A stretch of 60,000 bases of DNA. It comes from Adiantum capillus-veneris (lineage: Eukaryota; Streptophyta; Polypodiopsida; Polypodiales; Pteridaceae). The stretch's first letter is position 1; the number at the start of each line of letters is the position of its first letter. Location of the stretch: assembly GCA_014529385.2 (NCBI GenBank), contig CM043966.1, forward strand, positions 104,421,087-104,481,086, written 5' to 3'. The notes beneath the pieces are model-generated. The model had not been told where the DNA came from. It made no database searches and saw only the letters and a program-made list of their open reading frames with translations. Of this stretch, positions 10,612 to 20,060 are shown piece by piece. The position numbers and the translations under genes are program-made.

Positions 10612-11103
10612 GTGGATGCTGTCAACACGAGAGTCAAAACTCGAGGTAAGCTGCTGGTAATTCTGCCTGCCTCAGGTGCAGAAGAGCAGTGGAAGATATC
10701 CCACACCTTTTCCTCAACTGCCAAACCCCTCCTCTCTGACTTTTGGAATAGATTTAGGGCAGAATTCTTATGGATTATTTGGAAGCTCAGAAATTCTTTC
10801 CTTTTTGTTTCCAATTTTCAAGCTCCTAGTTTGAAGATCTTATTTGCTGGATGCTTTGTGCAGGATGCTAACCTCAAGCTGGAACAAATGAGGATCTATA
10901 TGCACAGAGTCTCAATCCTCAAAGACTCTCTGGATGCAAGAAGGGCTGAAGACCTGCAGGGATTGCTCGACGAGAATGGCTCTCTAGATGTTATCTATAA
11001 TTGGGTACAGGAGATGAAGGATAAAGTGCTTGAGCTAGCCAGTAAATATGAGGAAGCCTTGAACTTTGCCAACAAGCTTCAGGAAGAGATAGACTTGTTG
11101 TGA
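10612..11103 (+). pseudogene. LINE ORF2 C-terminal fragment
   Basis: The last part of a plant LINE ORF2. The zinc-binding zf-RVT segment is in a different frame from the following LSDFWNRFRAEFLWIIWKLR block, which shows an old frameshift. The end (LDENGSLDVIYNWVQEMKDKV) is helical and ends with a stop at 11101-11103, about 190 bp before the poly(A). Confidence 0.65.
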
Positions 11104-11306
11104 AGAAAAAGGATTAACTTCTAATTGTTTATTGCCAGTTGTATCCCCCGAAAATTAGACGACCACTTTTTGTATAGTCAGAAACTTGGCCTTTGGGCCT
11201 GTCCCTAGTGTTTTGTAACTCTCATCCCCCTCCATGGGTGTTAAGTTGTAATTTTGCTTCTCCCTTATAAATTCAAAACGCGTATTTGGTATTAAAAAAA
11301 AAACAA

Positions 11307-11580
11307 GTGCAACAAACAGGGTTTACCTTCCCTTATTCGCTCATCACTAACTTCAGAAAAGTGTAATATAGCAAACATCATTTATATTTTCCGAGGTCAG
11401 TACCAAGCGAATAGGTGCATCGAACAAAGTTTGCCTTCCCTTATTCGCTTGGTACTGACCTCAAAAAAGTGTAATAGCAAACATCATTAATAAAGACGAT
11501 GGTCAGTACCAAGCAAACAGGTGCAACAAACAGGGTTTACCTGCCCTTATTCACTTGGTACTAACCACACAAAATACAAG
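11307..11580. repeat. Continuation of hairpin array family B
   Basis: About two and a half more units of the 106-bp hairpin repeat (for example GGTCAGTACCAAGCGAATAGG at about 11396, with its inverted arm near 11440). Before the LINE arrived they were contiguous with 8978-9530. Confidence 0.88.
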
Positions 11581-11993
11581 TGCACAAAAGTGTAGTAGCA
11601 TACCTCTTCACTGTGTGTAGAGTTTTGCGTCACTAAAGCACTACAGAACAGGAGTAAGAGGAGGATGCGCAAAAAGGAGGATCACTAGAGAGTAAGAGGA
11701 GATGCACAAAAAGGGTTGGGAGCACAAAAGAGATGGTTTGCTTACCGCGTAGCGTCGACGGGGGTAGAGTTAAAATGATGGGCAGTAGAGGATGCGAAAA
11801 GAGGCAGAAGAGCGCTCATCTGGGGCCAGGGTATAGTTAAAATGTTCGAAGGGGGTACTGCCTCTAAACTTAGAATGCTTACATCGGCGAGGGTGACAAC
11901 ATTGTGGTTGGTAGATCGTACTGCATGGGAATCTGAGCCCATTTAGTACTGTTGTCCTTGTGAGCACAACCCACGTGCCTTTTTTGAGTGATC
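11581..11993. other. Non-coding interval in the inverted-repeat element
   Basis: No convincing coding frame on either strand. It holds short direct repeats (AGAGTAAGAGGA at about 11650 and 11690) and nothing else that can be named. Confidence 0.4.
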
Positions 11994-12460
11994 GTTTAGA
12001 GTCAGACGCCGATCACCAGTGTTCAGGAAAAATCATTTTCCCAAACATACAAAATTCCTTTCCTTGGATTTGCCAAGAGAAAAGTTAAGAAAATTAGCTA
12101 CTTTTTAAGGTTTTTACACTATTTTTCTCTATTTTGGGGCGAAATTTCTCCTTTTCCCCTTACTCTCAACCGGCATTTTGAAAATTGAAAATGGCACGAT
12201 ATTAACCTGAGACATATTTTTCCTGAACACTGCCGATCACCCTTGCAGCCACCATCTCCATCTCTTAGTAGAACAAACAGATCGCCGTTGCCTTTGCCTT
12301 TTCTGCGCTCTTTCCGTTGGCCACCTCTTGTGATCCTGCGTTTAGAGTTAGACGCCGATCGCCCTTGCAGTCGCCATCTCAATCTCCAAGTAGAACAAAC
12401 AGATCAGCTTTGCCTTTTCTGTGCTCTTCCCCTTGGCCACCTCTCATGATCCTACATTGA
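11994..12460 (+). repeat. Tandem duplication of about 116 bp, one copy split by a MITE
   Basis: The unit GTTTAGAGTnAGACGCCGATC...CTTGCAG...AACAAACAGATC...GGCCACCTCT..GATCCT occurs at 11994-12340 (interrupted by 12017-12232) and again at 12341-12452. A third, weaker copy of its pyrimidine-rich part follows to about 12560. Confidence 0.75.
12017..12232. mobile_element. hAT-type MITE, 216 bp
   Basis: Terminal inverted repeats begin CAGTGTTCAGGAAAAAT on both ends. An exact 8-bp duplication, CCGATCAC, flanks it (12009-12016 and 12233-12240). CAGTG-type ends with an 8-bp duplication are the hAT signature. It has no coding capacity. Confidence 0.88.
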
Positions 12461-12621
12461 GCAACCTCCACTGGTTTGAGTCCTTTGCTGCCACGTCGCC
12501 ATCGCCCTTGCCTTCACCTTTTGTTCCTCTTCCTCCTGGCCACCTTCTGGTTCTTGCTCTCAGCGACCTGCGACATCACCATCCAAATCGGTGCCATTGG
12601 ATATTGCAGAGACAGGTTCTT

Positions 12622-12625
<4 letters not shown>

Positions 12626-12702
<77 letters not shown>
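12626..12702. repeat. (CT)n microsatellite
   Basis: About 38 CT units. The Ser-Leu or Arg-Glu peptides across it are not genes. Confidence 0.95.
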
Positions 12703-12703
<1 letters not shown>

Positions 12704-12969
12704 CTTCCTGTGTGTTGTTAACTGTGTGCGCACCGAAGACACTGCGTTACGGGGTTAGAGCACAATGGGAACAACACTCCAAGGGCCAAAGACTGGTCGT
12801 TAGGGTAAGATTAGAAGTCTCGCACCGCATGGTTGGAATAATTACTCCTTATGTGACCGTGCCTGAGTTGTTATTCAATGCTATGTTTGGCATAGTGAGT
12901 GAGTAGGCCTATATATCTATTACTGATAACACTAAATTCTCTATTCTAATCCACCTATTCCGAATGGAC

Positions 12970-13790
12970 ATGGGTACAACAAAAATTCAACTTGGGTCAG
13001 AACCAAGCGAATAGGGCCCTTCGGAGATTCTTGGGGCCCCTATTCGCCTGGTTCTGACTCAAGTGACATCACCTACTATGACATTAGTACACGGGACAAA
13101 ACCAAGCGAATAGAGACCTTGAGGGATACTTGAGGCTCAATATTCTCTTGATTATGACACCAAATACATACCAATTTTGAATAGTAGTTTTCGCTTGCTT
13201 TTTCTTTCAGCCATGGGATCATAGTCTTGGAGACAGACGTTGTGGGTACAACGGAAATTCAACTTGGGTCAGAACCAAGTGAATAGGGCCCTTCGGAGAT
13301 TCTTGGGGCCCCTATTCACCTGCTTCTGACTCAAGTGATGTCACCTATTATGACATTAGCACACGGGACAGAACCAAGCGAATAGAGACCTTGAGAGATA
13401 CTCGAGGCTCAATATTTGCTTGGTTATGACACCAAATACAGACCAATTTTGGATAGTAGTTTTGGCTTGCTTTTTCTTTTAGTCATGGAGATCATAGTCC
13501 TCGAGATAGACGTTATGGGTACAACGGAAATTCAACTTGGGTCAGAACCAAGCAAATAGGGCCCTTCGGAGATTCTTGGGGTCCCTATTCGCCTGGTTCT
13601 GACTCAAGTGACGTCACCTGTTATGACATTAGCACACGGGACAGAACCAAGCGAATAGAGACCTTGAGGGATACTCAAGACTCAATATTTGCTTGGTTAT
13701 GATACCAAATATAGACCAATTTTGAATAGTATTTTTGGCTTGCTTTTTCTTTCAGTCATGGGGATCATAGTCCTGGAGATAGACGTTGTT
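12970..13790 (+). repeat. Three tandem 272-bp units with two hairpins each (family C)
   Basis: Units begin near 12972, 13245 and 13517 (GGGTACAACGGAAATTCAAC). Each holds one strong hairpin (GGGTCAGAACCAAGCGAATAG, loop, and its complement ending GACTCAAG) and one weaker one (GGACAGAACCAAGCGAATAG). Each then has a pyrimidine tract TGCTTTTTCTTTCAG, followed by ATGG-GATCATAGTC-TGGAGA-AGACGTTGT, that is, an acceptor-like site plus a start codon. The last unit runs into the open frame of the downstream (+) gene. Confidence 0.9.
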
Positions 13791-15556
13791 GGTGAGCATA
13801 CATGTGAAGAAAAACTATTCACGTTCTTATGCAACACCTGTGCTCATCACTATGCACCAGAACTATTAGGAATGTTTAATGTAGAGTTTCTATACAGAGG
13901 ATTATAGATTGCTCATTTGAGTACCTACAAACCCATTTGCAACAGTATGAGGCAATCATTTGTGACAATTCCATGACAGTTGATGGCATGAGATATGTGC
14001 ACCCAACCGACTTTGACCCTGACAAGAGTGCTTCAAGGAGACTGAATTGCAGTTTAGAAAAGTGTCCCTCCAATGCACTGCTTGTACAAGACAGGTGTAT
14101 GAAGCACTTCAAAAAGTGTCGCTTAGTGGAATTCTACCACGGGTTTGTCTGTTACTTATACTTGCAGACGGATGGTGAGTCAGAGACTTCCCAGTCAACA
14201 ACTTTCGGTAGTTGTCCATTGGCGCCGGAGGAAGAGGTAGAGGATGTGGACGTGCAGTTTGACCAAGAAGAAGAGCGGGTAGAGGTATTAAAGGAAACAT
14301 TTGATGCGGACTTAACTCTTGCTTCTCTTGCGAATGCAGCAATAGGGTGCAAGCAAGAAAGCCCAAATAAGGAAGTGACTTTGCCTCTGAATTGCGCTCT
14401 CAGATTTGCTATGGTGGGCGACACCCACTATGTTCTGCTCACAAATATCATGCATGAGCTGAATATATGGGAGGACTACTGCCTAGCTGCAATTGTGAAT
14501 TTTTGTGAGGCGGACATGGGATTTGTGGATGATGATGGAGTGGACCAACGTCTTATTGCTAACATAGCTATCCACGACTCATAGTTTACTTCAGGGTGGC
14601 AATTGATCAAAGATGTATTCAATGAAGCGAAGTTCAGAGAGGCCAGTTTGCTAGCAGATGAGCAGTTTCAATCGACAACAAGACAACTCGGCTTGGAAAA
14701 CATGGGTAGGCCCGTGGCACCCAAAGCTCAGGTAACGAATAGTCAGTCTATTCACTTGTTGAGAAGGTCGACACTGGAAATGGACGAGAATCAGATGGTA
14801 ATTTTTAAAGGCATTTAGATGGTATTGGAGATGGCCCACTGATAAAATATCATGATGAATCTTTTTGTTGACAAGTGCTAGTGTATGACGGTAGTTTCCT
14901 TAGAAGAGCGGGGGGGTCACGGCAAGGGCTTGTACTGGAGTACAAGGCAAGGATGCGGCATTGTCTCACTACATCAGGCATTTCAACTACAAAAAGGTTT
15001 GTAGAAACAATTCAAGTACTTGGCAATTGTACTCATCTCACTTATGGCCCATAAATTCTTTACTATTTTTTTGTAGATCATAAAATACCACAAGGAATAC
15101 TCCGAGGACAATGCAAAGTTTCCATTGTTTGCAATGAAAGCTATTACAAGATTTGATGGTGGGCACCCCCTCCCACTAAACGTAGAAAGACTAATTCTAA
15201 TTGAGAAACAATTTGCTCTACGCGTCTTTGGCATTGGGTATGGGTGCCAAGCACTCAGAGCCCCCTAGTTCATGTCCTACACAGATCAGGCTCTGGCTGC
15301 AGGGGTTGAAGACCCGGAGAGCTTAGATCCATACAACAAGCGACTGTTTTTTAGGCAAAGAAGACGCATGATGCCCGTGAGGATGCTGCCATCAACAGAG
15401 GAACGAGCTCGTGTACAGAGCTTGCACATTGAAGAGGTACAAAGTGAGGAAGAAGGAGGTGCATCAAAGAGGATAAAAACGATGGGCCCAGGTCCATCTT
15501 CTCCCTCAGGTCCATCTTCTCCCTCAGGTCCATCTTCTCTCGCTCCTGACTCGTAA
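13758..15556 (+). CDS. Cys/His-rich gene of the inverted-repeat element, function unknown
   Basis: I do not recognise the family. The first exon candidate starts at the ATG at 13758 (MGIIVLEIDVVGEH), in the last family-C repeat. Its frame is lost near 13900, and 13937-14584 continues from IDCSFEYLQTHLQ. Two Cys/His clusters look zinc-binding: CEEKLFTFLCNTCAHH, and CSLEKCPSNALL followed by C-x3-H-x3-C. A Glu/Asp-rich linker (14220-14300) follows, then TLPLNCALRFAMVGDTHYVL. Later pieces are 14603-14800 (LLADEQFQSTTRQLGL), 15090-15270 (KFPLFAMKAITRFDGGHPLP), and a C-terminal exon at 15272-15556 with RKRIK-like basic residues and three GPSSPS repeats. Junctions with GTAA-type donors (for example 14797) suggest a multi-exon gene. 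It may be the partner of the transposase-like (-) gene, but that is inference. Confidence 0.45.
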
Positions 15557-16400
15557 CTGTCGCCACCTCGCATGGCGCTCCCCCGCTTTTGAATTCCCCC
15601 AAGCCATCTGTTTCTTTTCTTTGCGAATGTGTTGTAAAGACCGTGTAATTTATGAACTATTAAGAAGCTCCTTCTGCCTTACTCTATGAATTAGTCATCT
15701 ATAAGCTCCTTCTGCCTTGCTCTATGAATTAGTCATCTATAAGTCCATTAATGTAACTATAATAGGCTATTGGCCTTATCCTTTCCTCCCCCATGTATAG
15801 AGTGCTTAAAATAACCTATTCTTGCCATGTAGTGGGTTTTTTCCATGCCTTGTGTGGACCATATTGATCGTGAGCCGTATATCTTGGCAAAATATGGACC
15901 ATGGTTGAACAGTATGTGCTCCATTGAAATAAAACAAAATGGTCAGTAGAGTACAATTTAAAATTTTGTTTTGTATACGCAAAATGCTAACCCACCATGT
16001 AATGTGTGATATGTTGCCTACCCCACCCTGTAAGGTAAGCCTTCTTCCAATCCAGCAAGGCTGCTTGAAATGATGTGAGCTTACTTTGGTCCCAAGAATG
16101 CTGCTCAACGTAGTGGAAAATATTATTTTAGTGATTTCCACACGTTCACCTTGTGATTTTGGATTGCTCCACCACTAGCATTGTCTTTAACGACTTTATG
16201 TAATTGTTTCCATTTGTTGAACAGGTTTCTCCTTTCTTCTCTTTCTGAATCTTTGAGGCTAAACCCAAGAAACCTTCTAGCCTTCACGCTGCCTATCGAT
16301 TCTTTCCTAGGTACCTTGTAACGACTTTGACATTGCCTCCATGCAAACCAATGTCTAAGAGCACTCCCTCTAATGCTTTGATCACTCTTTTCGATTCACT
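15557..16400. other. Non-coding interval with a short tandem duplication
   Basis: A 39-bp unit (CTCCTTCTGCCTTnCTCTATG...) is repeated twice at about 15665-15742. Remaining frames are short and broken. Weak - strand coding traces (NLFNKWKQLHKVVK at about 16170-16215) may be the decayed downstream end of the transposase-like gene. Confidence 0.45.
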
Positions 16401-18274
16401 CTCTGGCTATAATGTCCATCCAAAACATATGTACAAATGAACCACCTTTTCAATTATTTGACAGAGTGCATGAAGTGTATAGACGTGAACTCTACTCAGA
16501 GGAAATCAAGCACTGGCCTAAAAGTTTTATCTTGAAGATGTCTGTTGGGAGCTCTATTCCATTGCACACTCTCAAGAGATTGTGCATCAACCATGCAATA
16601 TAAGCATGGATTTGCCACAGCTGCTTCGTGTGTTATGTTGTACATACACTTAAGAGGCTTTAAGTCACCTGCCATGTGCCATTCCATGGTATAGTCACTA
16701 AATCCTTCCACTGAAAGAACGACTCCGTTTCTTTCTTCACTGATGATAGGAGGAATTTGGGTTTGACTAAAAACCCAATCGAGGATTTCAAAATTTTCCT
16801 TATCAACCTGCAGTGAAAAATGAAAACAAAAAATCAACAACCAAATAATCAATATTTTTGTTATTATAGAGTGAACAAAGTATACCTGAAATGATCCTAG
16901 AGTTAGAATGTTGTTTTCGGATTGCACGCTGAAGTATCGTGAATCCTCTTTTGTTATTGATGGATCCAGAGCTTTGTTCATGAGGGTAATGGTGACTCTC
17001 TCCAGCTTCTTGTTCTTCAGGACCTCGCACTCGTCGAGCTTCAAAACAAACTTGAGAACCCCACCACACTCCTCTCAACTGATGTCAAAGAAGTGAACTG
17101 CATACCTTTGAAATGCTTCAAGATCAATGAGGAGGTTGTTGTGCTCGTTAAACTGTATCTCTCTGCCGCCCTTGCCTAAGAACGTTGGTTCAATATAAAA
17201 TGGTGACCAAGTTTCTCAAACACTTCATCGTTTGCGTGCCGACGAGTAGCCTTTACATGTGATGGCTTTGGAAGCAATGATCTTCTCTGTAGTTTATTTT
17301 GAGTTTTTAGCTAATGCTTTGAAGAATGCCATGTATCGCATCTGCGAGATGCCACTCTCATCAAGTATTGCTTGCACTTCCATTAGTTCCAACTGATTCT
17401 CGTTCATGAAGAGGTAAGGAGCTTCCCTTTCAACTTATGAAATTTTTTCTGAGTTATCATCTCTTCAACTACTTCTTTTGGAACTAGACGGCTGTAATGC
17501 ACTCCAGCATTGAAACCTGCACGGTTCGAGTTTGGATGCAGTAAAGACCTGCCAAAAAAGCACCATGCATTGTGATCATGTATAGGAAAGTGTATCCATT
17601 TCTTAGTGAAGCACATTGAAGATACAAAAGCAGAAACAAACTTTGAGTTACCTTAAAGCTCGTATTCATTTTTTCAGGCCACCACTACCAATCTTCATGT
17701 TCTCAATGTTGCACAGATCTTGTTTTCTTTTTCGACTACCAAGCACGGTGTCTTTCTCCCGCAAACTTGTGATCTTCTTCTCAAGGCCTTGTATTGTCTC
17801 TTTGTTTGTGAAATCTTTTGAGAGCATGCTTCACTAAGTTTCTTCAGCAGCATGTTCTCCATCGCCAGGAAGTTTCTTTGCCTTTTGACATTCAATCCTC
17901 TCATTTCCAAATGTTCGGTGTATGCCAATAGCCCATCCTTGCCATCGCCTATGAAATGTAAGAGGTTAGTGATATTAGCAAAGGGAGGTGGCGCATTTGT
18001 CATAGGATCCTTTGGAAAATAGACCCATTGGTCCAAATTTCCAAATGATGTTCCTTGTTTGTTCTTCTAAGTTCTTTCTCTCGTTAGACTCCCTCTGCAA
18101 TGGTGCATACTCTTGCAATACATCAACATGAAGATGATATGTATTCTTTCTTTGGTTAAGTGTTAAAGATGAAGGGGCCGAGGATTGCAAGTTCAAATTG
18201 GTGTTTTCATCAGAAAAAGAAGCGTTCTCCATTCCTAGAGTTGATACAGAAAAAGACAGATACTCGAAACTCAT
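16400..18274 (-). pseudogene. Decayed transposase-like gene (D...GDLK...CxxC pattern)
   Basis: The - strand gene probably starts at the ATG at 18274 (MSFEYLSFSV). It has a frame change at about 18030 (PMDQWVYFPKDPM), a basic coiled stretch (LNVKRQRNFLAMENMLLKKL, 17760-17890), broken middle parts, and a better core at 17140-16500. The core shows FVLKLDECEVLKNKKLERVT (candidate first catalytic Asp), a clean 78-bp intron (GTATAC...CTGCAG, 16885-16808), then MEWHMAGDLKPLKCMYNI (candidate second Asp) and ANPCLYCMVDAQ (CxxC). A D, a D followed by CxxC, and a later E is the arrangement described for CMC-type (CACTA/Mirage/Chapaev) transposases. I see no certain catalytic Glu. Stops and frameshifts make this copy inactive. 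The assignment is a pattern argument, not a demonstrated homology. Confidence 0.42.
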
Positions 18275-18564
18275 GAAATATCTCAGGTTTTGGGAGGGAA
18301 GACCATATTTTCATGTTTAGAGTTGATAGAGTTCGTGTGGCTTATGTTTCTGGAGGGAACGCTTGGAAGTTGACATTTCAAATCATTAGTTATATGGTTA
18401 GTTGGATTCCTGACAAGAGAACGAAGGATAAGAATGATAAAGACGGCAGCTACCTACCAAAGAATGTCATTTTGTCTTTTTGTTGGTGCAAAAAAGTATC
18501 ACATAAAATGCACAATTTAACATTTTCATTTTATCTCTCTAAGCCAACGTGGAATTTCTTACAG

Positions 18565-18591
18565 GGCCCAAAAGTGAGTCCAACTTTCTCC
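18565..18591 (-). repeat. Right terminal inverted repeat
   Basis: Exact reverse complement of 4466-4492 over 27 bp. TA follows at 18592-18593. The gypsy reading frame resumes immediately afterwards. Confidence 0.93.
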
Positions 18592-18593
18592 TA

Positions 18594-19240
18594 ATATAAA
18601 CCAAGGAATTTTCATGAGTTAAGAAGCTTTATAGGTATATGTGCATACTATAGACGCTTCATAGAAAAGTTCTCACTAATAGGTATGTGTGCATACTATA
18701 GACGCTTCATAGAAAAGTTCTCACTAATAGTAGGACCATTACATGACATAACAAAGAAAAACGTTAGTTACACATGGTCTGCCAAGGAAAACAATGCTTT
18801 TGAAAAGCTTATCTCTCAACTTGTGCTTACACTACTGGATCTCTCAAAGCCATTTGAGGTCCAATGTGATGCTTGTGGTGATTGCCTTGGAGTTGTTTTG
18901 CTCCAAGAAGGGCACACCATAGGCTATGAAATTCGAAGGCTCGACCCTGTTGAGCAAGCTCTAGGCATATATGAAACAGAAATCCTCGCAGTTCTACATG
19001 CCTTAGGCTCATGGACGCACTATTTATTGGGGACTCCTTTCATTCTGCGAACGGATCACCAAAGTCTTAAGTACTTCATGACATAGACCAAGCTCTCTTA
19101 CAAACAAATGAGTTGGGAAAACTTTCTTTCGCGATTTCATTTTCATATTGCTCACATTGCTGGCAAGCATAATCAAGTAGCCGATGCACTCTCAAGACAG
19201 CCGAGAGTGAATGCGATTTCCATAGCAACTCACAATGATC
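18594..19240 (+). pseudogene. Gypsy RNase H domain
   Basis: Starts with the RT connection block FHELRSFIGICAYYRRFIEKF. A 48-bp in-frame tandem duplication (18631-18678 and 18679-18726) repeats ICAYYRRFIEKFSLI-like residues. RNase H motifs follow: FEVQCDACGDCLGVVLLQEG (first Asp), YETEILAVLHALGSW (Glu), and FILRTDHQSLKYF (Asp). After a TAG at 19084-19086 comes HIAHIAGKHNQVADALSRQP, the usual end of this domain. Full motif set but not translatable as one piece. Confidence 0.88.
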
Positions 19241-20060
19241 TATCTTTTATGATAGATGAGTATGCTATTGATCCCGATTTTAGAGATGTGATTTCAGCCC
19301 TTGCACTAGGAAAGAAAGAGGAACCATTTACTTTACAAGATGGTTATCTTTTCTATGGCAATAGACTATGTGTTACTAGCTCACTACGTGAGAAAGTAAT
19401 GTATGAATCTCATGCTCCTCCTTATGTAGGGCATAGAGGGATTCAGTCTACCCTAAACGGGATTGAAACATATTTCTATTGGCCTACCATGAAGCAAACA
19501 TACAAGAGTATGTTTCTAAATGTGTGGTATGCCAAAAGACGAAGTTTGATAGAGGGAAGCAGCCTAGATTTCTTCAACCTTTGCCAATCCCTAATTCACC
19601 ATGGGAGAGCATATCCATGGATTTTATCTTTGGATTGCCTAAGTCTATCCATGGGAATACAGGAATATGGACGATAGTAGACAGGTTCACTAAACAATCT
19701 CATTTTATACCTGTCAAAAAGACTATCAAAGCCCATCAAATGGCAACCCTCTTCATTTCACAAATCTTCAAGTACCATGGCTTGCCAATGTCCATAGTGT
19801 CGAATAGAGATCCTAGAATGACCAGTAATTTCTCGAAGGGTCTCTTTGAGAATTTAGGAACAGGGCTAAATTTCTCTTCGGCCTATCACCCGCAAACGGA
19901 TGGCCAAAGTGAAATAGCTAACCTAACAATCCTCAATCTACTAAAAGCCTATGTAACGGAAGTAGATCCAAGATGCCAATGGGAGAAGTACTTACCCTCA
20001 ATGGAATATGCCTACATAAGATTGTACATACTTCCACGGGAAAAGCACCTTTCGAGGTAA
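19240..20060 (+). pseudogene. Gypsy integrase
   Basis: The H2C2 zinc region HAPPYVGHRGIQSTLNGIETYF (19408-19476) is followed by a frame change near 19500 to YVSKCVVCQKTKFDRGKQ. The catalytic core then reads MDFIFGLPKSIHGNTGIWTIVDRF (Asp), VSNRDPRMTSNF (Asp) and YHPQTDGQSEIAN (Glu), so the DDE triad is visible. Frame is lost again near 20015. It integrates element cDNA into host DNA in active relatives; here it is a pseudogene. Confidence 0.88.

Larger units (their letters stand above)
9539..11306 (+). mobile_element. LINE insertion, 5'-truncated, with 11-bp target duplication
   Basis: Insertion inside the family-B hairpin array. GTGCAACAAAC occurs at both edges (9528-9538 and 11307-11317), and the + strand 3' end is poly(A) (11294-11303), so it arrived by target-primed reverse transcription. 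The 3' part is LINE ORF2: a zf-RVT block CLRCRRAVEDIPHLFLNC around 10670-10725, then FWNRFRAEFLWIIWKLRNS in another frame (10741-10800), and a coiled C-terminal stretch ending at 11103. The 5' half (9539-10600) contains a (CT)n/(CA)n tract and no recognised coding sequence. Confidence 0.82.
4466..18591. mobile_element. 14.1-kb inverted-repeat DNA element, unclassified, multi-gene
   Basis: The boundaries come from 27-bp perfect inverted repeats (4466-4492 and 18565-18591, starting GGAGAAAGTTGGACTC) and from interruption of the gypsy pol gene at exactly this point. TA flanks both ends (4464-4465, 18592-18593), and the repeat symmetry extends to ATTA/TAAT, so the duplication could be TA or AT. 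Cargo, left to right: an unknown (+) gene, a (-) C48-like protease, a (-) acidic repeat protein and histone H3-fold protein, hairpin arrays, a (+) Cys/His-rich gene and a (-) transposase-like gene. A LINE and a hAT MITE are inserted in it. Size, short inverted repeats and a 2-bp duplication do not fit Mutator (9 bp), hAT (8 bp) or typical CACTA ends. A CMC-like relationship is suggested only weakly, by the (-) gene at 16.5-18.3 kb. Confidence 0.8.

Noticed and set aside
4466-18591. Integrated large DNA virus or Maverick/Polinton
   Set aside because: A histone-like and a protease-like gene fit that idea, but no capsid, packaging ATPase or DNA polymerase B sequence is seen, and the short inverted repeats with a 2-bp duplication fit a transposon better.
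4466-18591. Mutator, PIF/Harbinger or typical CACTA assignment for the 14-kb element
   Set aside because: No 9-bp duplication, no 3-bp TWA direct repeat (the flanks TTA and TAA are inverted, not direct) and no CACTA ends.
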